From assembly GCA_902785705.1 (NCBI GenBank), contig CACZZN010000005.1:124001-188000 (forward strand): a stretch of DNA of 64,000 bases. The letters are read 5' to 3'. This document shows positions 34,709 through 42,992 of the stretch, in pieces. A model generated the notes under the pieces. That model saw only the letters and a list, made by a program, of their open reading frames with translations, did no database searches and was not told the DNA's origin. Numbering within the stretch: position 1 is the first letter of the stretch; each line of letters starts with the position of its first letter. This DNA is from an uncultured Veillonellaceae bacterium. Its GTDB lineage: Bacteria; Bacillota; Negativicutes; Selenomonadales; Selenomonadaceae. Both the position numbers and the translations under genes were made by a program.

Positions 34709-34745
34709 GGAGCTGAAGGAAAATAAGTTATTTTCCTTCAGTTCC
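34709..34745. repeat. Minimal family-A-type hairpin
   Basis: GGAGCTGAAGGAAAATAA and TTATTTTCCTTCAGTTCC form an almost perfect stem with a single-base loop. The arms match the outer ends of element A5 (49775-49956), but the core and inner stems are gone. It lies between the CoA-transferase and mutase genes. Confidence 0.75.
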
Positions 34746-34771
34746 CGGTTCAGCCTCATGCTTTCTACAAG

Positions 34772-36271
34772 TTATTTCATAGAACCGGTCTTGAGGAACT
34801 TCGCGTGGAAGGAAAGTGCCTCCTCCATGAGATGCGGCGTGTTCGCGTGATGCGTTGCCTCAAGGGCACGGTTATAATAATCAAGCAGCAGCGGCTTATA
34901 GTCCGGATGCACGCAGTGATTGATGATTTCCAGTGCCTTTTCGCGAGGCGCCTTGCCGCGGAGATCCGCAACGCCCTGCTCGGAAATGATGAGGTCCACA
35001 TCGTTCGCGCCGTGATCCACATGGGAGCACATCGGAACAATCGAGGAAATCGCGCCGCCCTTCGCAACAGAAGGCGTATAGAAAATGGTGAGGAACGCAT
35101 TGCGCGCAAAATCACCGCTGCCGCCGATACCGTTCATCATCTTGGAGCCTGCCACGTGGGTGGAATTCACATTGCCATAGATATCAACCTCAAGCGCCGT
35201 ATTCATCGCGATGACGCCCAGACGATGCACAACTTCCGGCGAATTGGAGATTTCCTCCGGGCGCAGCAGCAGGTACTTCTTGTATTTCGCGACATCTTTG
35301 TAGAAGCGCTCCATGCCCGCCGGAGACGGCGAAAAGGCCGTGCCGGATGCAAAGTTCAGCTTGCCCGCATCAATGAGATCCAGCATGGCATCCTGGATGA
35401 CTTCGGTATAAACCGTGAGATCCGTCATATCGGAATCAACAAAGCCTGCCAGCACGGCATTGGCCACGTTGCCCACACCGGACTGCAAAGGCAGCAGGTT
35501 CTTCGGCATGCGGCCCGCCTTGATCTCGGCATTCAGCACCTCCAGCGTGAATGCCGCCATCTTCTTCGAGTTCTCGTCGATGGGGGAAAGGTCGCGCGTA
35601 TGATCCTTGATATCGCAGGGAACAATGAACTTGATCTTTTCCGGCGTACAGGGAATATAAGTGGTACCGATGCGGTCATTTGCCTTCACGATCGGAATCG
35701 GCAAACGATTGGGAGGATCCATCGGGATGTAGACGTCATGCATGCCCTCAAGCTCCAAAGGCTGTGTCGTATTGACCTCTACGATAACCGTATCTGCCGT
35801 TTGCACATAAGAAGCCGCATTTCCAAGGGAAGTGGTCGGGATAATGTTCCCCTCTTCCGTGATCGCGCACGCTTCCACGATTGCTACATCGATCTTGCCA
35901 AGATACCCCACGCGGCTCAGCTGCGCAGATTCAGAAAGGTGCAGGTCCAGGTAATTGACATGCCCGTCATTGATGTCATCGCGAAGCGCCTTGTCCGTCT
36001 GGTATGGCAAGCGCTGCTTGATGCCATGCACGGAAGCCAGCACATCATCCAGTTCAGGGCCCGTGGATGCACCTGTCCAGAGATTGACCGTAAACGGGTC
36101 CTTCTTCATCCGCTCCGCCAATGCCATCGGCACGGCCTTCGGATAGGCGGAAGCCGTGAACCCGCTGGTAGCAAGCGTCATGCCCGGTTTGATGAAAGCA
36201 GCTGCTTCCTCGGCCGACACAATTTTTTCCTGCAGCGATTTGTTGCGTACGCGATCGAGAATGTCAATCAT
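34772..36271 (-). CDS. Succinyl/propionyl-CoA : carboxylate CoA-transferase (acetyl-CoA hydrolase family)
   Basis: A 499-residue class I CoA-transferase of the acetyl-CoA hydrolase/transferase family (Cat1/ScpC type). The Gly-rich NGIGGSGDFARNAFLTIF region near the C-terminal third and the catalytic-Glu area VYGNVNSTHVAG-like (DIYGNVNSTH) are visible. Given the downstream genes, propionyl-CoA:succinate CoA transfer is the likely reaction, regenerating succinyl-CoA and releasing propionate. Start 36271 (MIDILDRVRN) follows GAGGGAGG. It is the first gene of the operon; the 36272-36487 leader holds an ACCAGTTC..GAACTGGT hairpin and no B12 box I could recognise. Confidence 0.9.
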   Translation of the reverse strand: MIDILDRVRNKSLQEKIVSAEEAAAFIKPGMTLATSGFTASAYPKAVPMALAERMKKDPFTVNLWTGASTGPELDDVLASVHGIKQRLPYQTDKALRDDINDGHVNYLDLHLSESAQLSRVGYLGKIDVAIVEACAITEEGNIIPTTSLGNAASYVQTADTVIVEVNTTQPLELEGMHDVYIPMDPPNRLPIPIVKANDRIGTTYIPCTPEKIKFIVPCDIKDHTRDLSPIDENSKKMAAFTLEVLNAEIKAGRMPKNLLPLQSGVGNVANAVLAGFVDSDMTDLTVYTEVIQDAMLDLIDAGKLNFASGTAFSPSPAGMERFYKDVAKYKKYLLLRPEEISNSPEVVHRLGVIAMNTALEVDIYGNVNSTHVAGSKMMNGIGGSGDFARNAFLTIFYTPSVAKGGAISSIVPMCSHVDHGANDVDLIISEQGVADLRGKAPREKALEIINHCVHPDYKPLLLDYYNRALEATHHANTPHLMEEALSFHAKFLKTGSMK

Positions 36272-36489
36272 GAATAATCCTCCCTCATCGTCCAAAATGC
36301 ATTGTTGGAACCACTCAAATTTGCACGTCACACAGTCCCGAACCCAAGGAGCCGATACCAGTTCCGTTCCCCGCAGAACTGGTGTTCCGGCAACTATAAC
36401 CATTCGATATTGCTTCTATGAATTATAATCATGGATTATCGTACGACCATGTGTGAATTATATCCCATAGACTAGAATATCACGATAAA

Positions 36490-36522
36490 GAAACGCCGTC
36501 AAGATAAACTCGACGGCATTTG
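36490..36522 (-). terminator. Terminator after the O-antigen ligase-like gene
   Basis: On the minus strand GCCGTCGAG pairs with CTTGACGGC, followed by GTTTCTTTAT. It separates the valS-folC-ligase operon from the propionate operon. Confidence 0.7.
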
Positions 36523-36563
36523 CACATATTTTTGAAATGGTTTTGAAATTTCAGTCTGCGTTT

Positions 36564-38651
36564 TTATCGGAACAGTTTACCCTCATCCGGATCATCTTCC
36601 ATGGGCAGTTCCGGCAGGCACGCAGCAAGCGCTGCAAGCATCCAAAGCAGCATGGACGTCGGTAGGTTGAACAAAAGATCATCGGTCAGTCCGTTGAGGG
36701 CGACGGAAACAAATGCCAGTCCGATGCCAAAGCCCACGCCCTCGCAAAAGAGATGCGGCTCCCAAGTCCTGAGTTCCTTGATATGGTCCACAGGCTCCGG
36801 CGCTTCCTGTTCCGGTTCGTCCGGTTTTTCCCGCACAACGTCCCCTGTCGGTTCCGCTTCCGTTTTCGGTGCATCCTTCTCTTCCGGTTCCTCTGTCCCG
36901 GTCAGCCTGTCCTCTTCCATGGATGCGGGCTCCTCGGTGATGCCATCCTGCACGGCCGGTTCATGTGCCCCTGCAGTGGACGTATTCTCCTCTTCCCTGC
37001 CCTCTTGTTCACCCGGCTCATCCGGTTCTCCTGTCCCTTGGCTGTCCGCTTCCGCACTGGTTTCATTCTCCTCGTCCACGGATGTTTCCTGCAGTTTTTC
37101 GGCTTCCGGTTCGGGCACAGCATCCTTCTGCCGGTCTTCCCCTGCAGCCGGTGCCTCTGTTTCCGTTTTTTGTTCTATGTTATCTTCCGGCGCTGTTTCC
37201 TCTGCTTTCCCCGCTTCTTTCGTTTCCCCTGTTTCCGTGGGTTCCGTTTCCGCCTGCGTTCCAAGTTTGTTTTCCTTCTGCGCAATGGCTTGGAGGCAGA
37301 GCTTCACGAACTTCTCCCTGAGTTCCTGCTTTTTTTTGTGGATGGCTTCCGCCGCCTGGCGGCGTTCTTCTTCCTCCCGCCGCAGCCTTTCCTCTTCGGC
37401 TTTCTTCCTTTGTTCCTCGGCTTTGCGTTTTTCCTCTTCGGCCCTGCGGCGTTCTTCCTCGGCCTTTCGACGCTCTTCCTCGGCTTTTTCCCGTGCCAGG
37501 CGCTCCGCTTCGATGGCTGCCAGCCTTGCCTTTTCCTCCGCTTCACGCGCCAGCCGCCATTCTTCCAGCAGTTTCGGGTCCTTATATGTCAGTGCAACGT
37601 CCATGGTACCAAAGAAATACCAGAAAAAGGACAGCGCGCCTGCAATCCCGATCTCCGCAATGTAATTCAGGTACATATTATGCGCATGCACCAGCTTCAC
37701 ATCCGCGCCCTGCAAATAGAAATCATATGCCGGATATACCATCCAGAAAGCGCCCCAGCCAACGCCGAAGAAGGGATGATCCTCGATCATCGCTATCGTG
37801 CTTTCCCAAATGGCAAGACGCATCTGGGAGGACGTATCCGTCTCGAATTTCGTATAGGTGGAGACAATCCTTTCATACAGCGCGGAATCCACGGCCAACA
37901 GGACAATGCCTGCCGCAATGCATCCCAGAAGAATGCGCCTGTCCTTGAAAAGCCCGTAAACACCAAGGATCACTGCCATCGTAAGGCAAGCGCCGCGGGC
38001 ATAGGTCATAGCAAGGCAGGCGGCCAAGGACACCATGCCGACAACAAGTGCGATTCGGCGCGTCCTGCCTTTGATTTTCGTAAAGATACCCAGGATGACA
38101 CAAATGGCCGCATCCAGATATCCGGCCAGAATGTTCGGATTCTCCCATGTGGAAAAAACCCGTTTCCGAAGCTCCGGAAATGCTTCACCGTCCACCCAGC
38201 GCATCTCGCTCGTATCGATCCCGACAAAGTACTGGTAGAATCCATAGAGCACCACCAGCACGGCAGAAGCCCCAAGCGCGGCAACCAGCCGCTTGACCTG
38301 CCGCCGCGTGCGGATATTCTGTCCGATCAGCAAATAGGTGAGCCCATAGACTCCGACCAAATTGTAGAAATTGTAAAAACTGAATCCAAGATCCGGCGAC
38401 ACCAGAACGGACACGGCGCTCAGGAGCACAAATACGCCAATCGGCACGTCGAAGGGAAGATGACGGAAATGGAAGTCATCATCGATTCTCAGCCGTATCA
38501 GCCAGAGCAAGATGCCGAACATCAATGCCATGGTCGCGCCTGTCGGCCAAAGAGCAATCAAAAATGCCTCTGCCATCACCGCACGCATGATCCATGTTTC
38601 TAATTGCAGCACACGCCGCCGCTGTACAAACACATTGATGGTCTGATCCAA
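36564..38651 (-). CDS. O-antigen ligase-like (Wzy_C) membrane protein with ~280-residue charged insertion
   Basis: A 695-residue protein, far longer than the usual ~400. Residues ~20-350 contain about nine to ten hydrophobic segments with the Wzy_C/WaaL-type FSTWENPNILAGYL, ARGACLT, GVGWGAFW and VHAHNMYLNYIAEIG segments. Residues ~357-460 are a continuous charged coiled coil (repeated EEERRKAEEERRRAEEE). Residues ~465-635 are acidic and Pro/Thr/Glu-rich. Two further hydrophobic segments (GFGIGLAFVSVALNGL, PTSMLLWMLAALAACL) end the protein. Start is TTG at 38651 after GGGGGTG. It lies 18 nt after folC. Role in polymerising or ligating surface glycan is inferred from the family only. Confidence 0.82.
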   Translation of the reverse strand: MDQTINVFVQRRRVLQLETWIMRAVMAEAFLIALWPTGATMALMFGILLWLIRLRIDDDFHFRHLPFDVPIGVFVLLSAVSVLVSPDLGFSFYNFYNLVGVYGLTYLLIGQNIRTRRQVKRLVAALGASAVLVVLYGFYQYFVGIDTSEMRWVDGEAFPELRKRVFSTWENPNILAGYLDAAICVILGIFTKIKGRTRRIALVVGMVSLAACLAMTYARGACLTMAVILGVYGLFKDRRILLGCIAAGIVLLAVDSALYERIVSTYTKFETDTSSQMRLAIWESTIAMIEDHPFFGVGWGAFWMVYPAYDFYLQGADVKLVHAHNMYLNYIAEIGIAGALSFFWYFFGTMDVALTYKDPKLLEEWRLAREAEEKARLAAIEAERLAREKAEEERRKAEEERRRAEEEKRKAEEQRKKAEEERLRREEEERRQAAEAIHKKKQELREKFVKLCLQAIAQKENKLGTQAETEPTETGETKEAGKAEETAPEDNIEQKTETEAPAAGEDRQKDAVPEPEAEKLQETSVDEENETSAEADSQGTGEPDEPGEQEGREEENTSTAGAHEPAVQDGITEEPASMEEDRLTGTEEPEEKDAPKTEAEPTGDVVREKPDEPEQEAPEPVDHIKELRTWEPHLFCEGVGFGIGLAFVSVALNGLTDDLLFNLPTSMLLWMLAALAACLPELPMEDDPDEGKLFR

Positions 38652-38669
38652 ACCATATCACCCCCAGAT

Positions 38670-39974
38670 TCACATTTTCAAAAGAATCCTCCGAAGCTCT
38701 CCGATCAGATACAACGATCCTGCCGCGACGAGAAGATGCTCCCCGTTCGCAAGTTCCAACGCCCTCCGCAATGCCTGTTCCTGGTCTGCGACAGCCTCCG
38801 CGTGCCGAACGATCCGCCCTGCTTCCCTTGCGACCATCTCGGGCGCTGCCGCCCGTTCGGAAGCCGGCGTCGAGACGATCACCACATCATCCGGTCGAAG
38901 CAGTGTCTCCAGCATCACATCAATTTCTTTGTCCTTCAAGATTCCAAGCAGGAAAATCCTCTGCTCCGACGGGAAATATGCATCAAGGCTTGCGCGAAGT
39001 GCCTGCATTCCTGCGGGATTATGCGCGCCGTCAAGAAGAATTTTCTGCGTCCCCAGATCCATGCGCTCGAACCGTCCCGGCCAATCCACCAGTTTCAGGG
39101 CATGCACGATATGCTCCCTGGTCACGCGTTCATCTGCATTCACATTGTGCAAAAGCGTTGCTGTCATAATGGCCAGCGCACTGTTCTCGATCTGGTAGCT
39201 GCCCAAAAGATGAAGCTCATATGCCAGCCGATCGACACCAAGCAGTTCGGAACGGAACTCCAGCCTCTGCACATGCTCATCCGTTGAGATCAGCTGCGCT
39301 GAAAAATCCTCGCCATCCACAAAGATATCCGAGTTTTTTGCTTCTGCTTCCGTGCGGATGATGTCCAAGGCTTCCCCGCGCGCCGCCGTTACGACCGGTA
39401 TCCCTTCCTTGATGATGCCCGCCTTGTGATGAGCGATTCCTTCCAACGTTCCGCCGCACCGATCCGCGTGCTCCATCGTCACATTCGTGATGACAGCAGC
39501 CTCCGGCACGATGACATTCGTCGAATCCAGAAGCCCCCCCAGTCCTGCCTCGATCACGGCGTACTCCACATGGCGTATCGCAAAATAGAAAAATGCCGTT
39601 GCGGTCAGCACCTCGAACTGTGTCGGCGATTCCCCATCCTCATCCGCCATCTGTTCCGCATATACCCTTACCACGCTGAGACACGAAGCAAAATCGGACT
39701 CGCTGATGGGCTGCCCGTCGATCTGGATGCGCTCCGTGTAACTCACAAGATGCGGAGAGGTAAACAGTCCCACATGGATATCGGAGGAGCGCAGGATACG
39801 CGCCAGCATGGAGGATACCGAGCCTTTTCCATTCGTTCCTGTCACATGGATGCTGCGATAGCGCTCCTGGGGCTGGTCCAAAAGCTCCAGCAGGCGCCGG
39901 ATTCTCTGAAGTCCGGGTTTCATTCCGAATGCGGCCAGCTCATCCAGATAGGACAAGCTTTCCTGATAGTCCAT
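38670..39974 (-). CDS. folC: Folylpolyglutamate synthase/dihydrofolate synthase FolC
   Basis: A 434-residue Mur-ligase-fold enzyme adding glutamate to (dihydro)folate. The P-loop HVTGTNGKGSVSSML, the omega-loop TSPHLVSYTERIQIDG and ITNVTMEHADR are clear, as is LLDGAHNPAGMQALR in the C-terminal domain. Start 39974 (MDYQESLSYLD) follows a GAGGA site. It is 16 nt from valS. folC after valS is the common order in Firmicutes. Confidence 0.96.
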   Translation of the reverse strand: MDYQESLSYLDELAAFGMKPGLQRIRRLLELLDQPQERYRSIHVTGTNGKGSVSSMLARILRSSDIHVGLFTSPHLVSYTERIQIDGQPISESDFASCLSVVRVYAEQMADEDGESPTQFEVLTATAFFYFAIRHVEYAVIEAGLGGLLDSTNVIVPEAAVITNVTMEHADRCGGTLEGIAHHKAGIIKEGIPVVTAARGEALDIIRTEAEAKNSDIFVDGEDFSAQLISTDEHVQRLEFRSELLGVDRLAYELHLLGSYQIENSALAIMTATLLHNVNADERVTREHIVHALKLVDWPGRFERMDLGTQKILLDGAHNPAGMQALRASLDAYFPSEQRIFLLGILKDKEIDVMLETLLRPDDVVIVSTPASERAAAPEMVAREAGRIVRHAEAVADQEQALRRALELANGEHLLVAAGSLYLIGELRRILLKM

Positions 39975-39990
39975 AGCGAAGATTTCCTCC

Positions 39991-42660
39991 TCAGAGTCTC
40001 GCCAAATCGGCAATACGAGCCTCTATCGATTTTTTCTTTTCCTCATAGCCCGCCAGTTTCTCCCGCTCCGCCGCAACAACCTGTTCCGGCGCTTTTTTCA
40101 GGAAGCCCTCATTGCCGAGTTTTCCGGCAAGCCTTGAAAGTTCCTTTTCCAGCTTATCCAGCTCTTTCTGCATGCGTGCCGTTTCCTTCTCCACATCAAT
40201 GAGCCCCTTGAGCGGCAGATAGACCTCCACCCCGTTGACTACGCCTGTCATCGCATTCTCCGGCTTGTCCGCGCCGACCGAAAGGAATGTCACGGGATCT
40301 GCAGCCGCCAAAGCCTTCAGATAGCCCTCATGCGACTCGAAGACCGGACGCAATCCTTCATCCGTGAACCGCAGCATGAGCTCACTGTGCTTGCCCGGGG
40401 CGACCCCCACCTCAGCGCGCAGATTGCGGACGATCTTGATGGTTTCCATGATGGCGGTCATATGTTTTTCTGCGGCATCATCCAAGAAGGGAGCCCCGTC
40501 CCCCGGCCACTGAGAAACCATGATGCTCTTGCCCTCATGGGGCAGTTTCTGCCAGATTTCCTCCGTGAGGAACGGCATGAAGGGATGCAGCAAGCGAAGC
40601 GTGCGCTCCAGCACATGGCTCAGAACATAGAGTGCCGTCATGCGCGGACGCTCCTGTTCCTTGTCATAAAGACGCGCTTTGGTCAGCTCGATATACCAAT
40701 CACAGAACTCATTCCAGATGAATTCATAGATCATGCGCCCTGCTTCGCCCAGCTCGAACTTGTCCAGATTCTCCGTCACACCCTGCGCCGTACGCGCATA
40801 GCGGGAAAGGATCCAACGATCCGCAAGCGTATAGTCCTCCTCCGACGGCTTGAAACTGCGGTCGAAACCTTCCAGATTCATCAGCATATAGCGCGAGGCA
40901 TTCCAGATCTTGTTCGCAAAATTGCGCGCGGACTCCACGCGCTCCCAGTAAAAGCGCATGTCATTGCCCGGCGTATTGCCCGTGATGAGCATGAAGCGCA
41001 AGGTGTCCGCACCGTATTTGTCAATGACTTCCACGGGATCGATGCCATTCCCCAGCGATTTGGACATCTTCCTCCCCTGGCTGTCGCGCACCAGGCCATG
41101 AATGAACACATGACGGAAGGGAATATCCTTTCCGAACTCCATCCCCATCATGACCATGCGGGCCACCCAGAAAAAGATAATATCATAGCCCGTGACCAAA
41201 ACGCTCGTCGGATAGAAATGTTCCAATTCCTCGGTTGCTTCCGGCCACCCCATCGTCTCAAAGGGCCAGAGGCCTGAGCTGAACCAGGTATCCAGCACAT
41301 CCTCGTCCTGATGAAGATGCGTCCCGCCGCAATGACTGCAGACCTTCACGTCCTCGCGGGAGACCGTGGTCTTTCCGCAGTCATCACAGTACCATGCAGG
41401 AATGCGATGTCCCCACCAGAGCTGGCGGGAAATGCACCAGTCACGGATATTCTCCAGCCAGTTCTCATAAATTTTCGTAAAGCGTTCCGGCACGAATTGG
41501 ATACGCCCGTCCCGTACTGCCTCAATCGCCGGTTTTGCGAGGCTCTCCATCTTCACGAACCACTGCTTTGAAACCAGCGGCTCCACCGTCGTATGGCAGC
41601 GCGAGCAATGCCCCACCGCATGCTCATGCTCCTCGACGCCCACGAGCACGCCCTTTTCCTCCAGTTCCTTCACCAGAAGCTTGCGGCACTCATAGCGGTC
41701 AAGCCCGGAATACCTGCCGAGGCCTTCGGACATCGTGCCATCATTCTCAATGACCTTGATCTGCTCCAGATCGTGGCGAAGCCCCATCTCAAAGTCATTC
41801 GGGTCATGGGCAGGCGTTACCTTCACGGCACCCGTACCAAAGGCGGGATCGACATATTCGTCCGCAAAGAGCGGGATCCTGCGCTCCACGATGGGCAGGA
41901 TCAGCGTCTTGCCGACCAGCTCCCGATACCTTTCATCCTCCGGATGCACTGCCACGCCCGTATCGCCGAACATGGTCTCAGGGCGCGTCGTCGCGATTTC
42001 CACATACCGATCCGTTCCCTCGACCTGATAACGCAAATGCCAAAGGTGTCCCTTTTCATCCTCATGCTCCACCTCGATGTCCGAGAGCGCCGTATTGCAG
42101 CATGGGCACCAGTTCGTGATTCGTGTCCCCTGATAGATAAGCCCTTTCTCATACAAGCTCACGAATACTTCGCGCACCGCCTTGGAACAGCCTTCGTCCA
42201 TCGTGAAGCGCTGGCGCGCCCAGTCGCAGGAAGACCCCAGCATACGCAGCTGATACATGATGCGATTGCCGTATTCTTCCTTCCACTGCCAGACGCGCTC
42301 CAGGAATTTCTCGCGTCCCAGCGCATAGCGATCCGTTCCCTCCTCACGAAGCACGCCTTCCACCTTGGCCTGCGTCGCGATGCCCGCATGATCGCAGCCG
42401 GGCATCCAAAGGGTATTGTCCCCCCTCATGCGATGATAGCGGATCAGGATATCCTGCAGGGTATTGTCCAGAGCATGCCCCATATGGAGCTGTCCTGTCA
42501 CATTCGGCGGCGGGATCACGATGCTGTACGGCTTCTTGCCCTTCTCCACCTCCGCATGAAAGAAATCATTTTCCTCCCAGTACTGATACCATTTTCTTTC
42601 AAAGGACTGCGGATCGTAGACCTTCGGGATGTTGTTTTCCTGTTCCTGCATCTCTGACAT
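39991..42660 (-). CDS. valS: Valyl-tRNA synthetase
   Basis: An 889-residue class Ia synthetase. The HIGH motif appears as [22 protein letters not shown] as [13 protein letters not shown], and a CSHCGG zinc knuckle is present in the connective region. The editing domain contains [17 protein letters not shown]. The C-terminal tail is the usual coiled coil ([21 protein letters not shown]). Start 42660 follows AAGGAG; an ATG two codons upstream is too close to it. Controlled by the T-box at 42690-42950. Confidence 0.98.
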   Translation of the reverse strand: MSEMQEQENNIPKVYDPQSFERKWYQYWEENDFFHAEVEKGKKPYSIVIPPPNVTGQLHMGHALDNTLQDILIRYHRMRGDNTLWMPGCDHAGIATQAKVEGVLREEGTDRYALGREKFLERVWQWKEEYGNRIMYQLRMLGSSCDWARQRFTMDEGCSKAVREVFVSLYEKGLIYQGTRITNWCPCCNTALSDIEVEHEDEKGHLWHLRYQVEGTDRYVEIATTRPETMFGDTGVAVHPEDERYRELVGKTLILPIVERRIPLFADEYVDPAFGTGAVKVTPAHDPNDFEMGLRHDLEQIKVIENDGTMSEGLGRYSGLDRYECRKLLVKELEEKGVLVGVEEHEHAVGHCSRCHTTVEPLVSKQWFVKMESLAKPAIEAVRDGRIQFVPERFTKIYENWLENIRDWCISRQLWWGHRIPAWYCDDCGKTTVSREDVKVCSHCGGTHLHQDEDVLDTWFSSGLWPFETMGWPEATEELEHFYPTSVLVTGYDIIFFWVARMVMMGMEFGKDIPFRHVFIHGLVRDSQGRKMSKSLGNGIDPVEVIDKYGADTLRFMLITGNTPGNDMRFYWERVESARNFANKIWNASRYMLMNLEGFDRSFKPSEEDYTLADRWILSRYARTAQGVTENLDKFELGEAGRMIYEFIWNEFCDWYIELTKARLYDKEQERPRMTALYVLSHVLERTLRLLHPFMPFLTEEIWQKLPHEGKSIMVSQWPGDGAPFLDDAAEKHMTAIMETIKIVRNLRAEVGVAPGKHSELMLRFTDEGLRPVFESHEGYLKALAAADPVTFLSVGADKPENAMTGVVNGVEVYLPLKGLIDVEKETARMQKELDKLEKELSRLAGKLGNEGFLKKAPEQVVAAEREKLAGYEEKKKSIEARIADLARL

Positions 42661-42679
42661 TCTCATTCTCTCCTTACCT

Positions 42680-42701
42680 AAGGAACCGTCGAAAAATAAA
42701 G
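42680..42701. repeat. Solo end of a family A element inside the valS leader
   Basis: AAGGAACCGTCGAAAAATAA matches the terminal arm of A5 (AGTTCC..CGAAAAATAA, read from the right). It overlaps the T tail of the valS attenuator; no core is present. Confidence 0.5.
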
Positions 42702-42950
42702 CGCCTCCGTCCAAAAGGACGAAAGCGCCTGCTCTCGTGGTACCACCTAAATTCTCCCCCGCAGTCTCCCACAGAGGACTCAAAGCCTTAACGCGGTCCA
42801 ACGTCTGAAGCTGCCGGCAGTGCCTTCCCCTCAGAAACTCAGAAGCGACCTTCCCTGCCCTCACACAGAAGCTTTCACCGACCGCTTCCTCTCTGCAGCC
42901 CTCCGGCAGGTACTCCTCTTCCTCATCGTCGATTGTCGAAAGCTATCATA
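42690..42950 (-). promoter_or_regulatory. T-box riboswitch of valS
   Basis: T-box consensus AGGTGGTACCACGAG at 42737-42751, then a terminator GCGCTTTCGTCC-tttt-GGACGGAGGCGC (42700-42729) with TTTATTTTT. A GTC triplet in GAAGGTCGCTTC is a plausible valine specifier. The T tail runs into TCGACGGTTCC, which matches the end of family A repeats. Confidence 0.9.
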
Positions 42951-42992
42951 ACACATCAAACATCAAATTGCAACACGGAACTGCCCAAAATG

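Noticed and set aside
36272-36487. Possible cobalamin riboswitch upstream of the propionate operon
   Set aside because: No recognisable B12-box or conserved core; only one simple hairpin could be seen.
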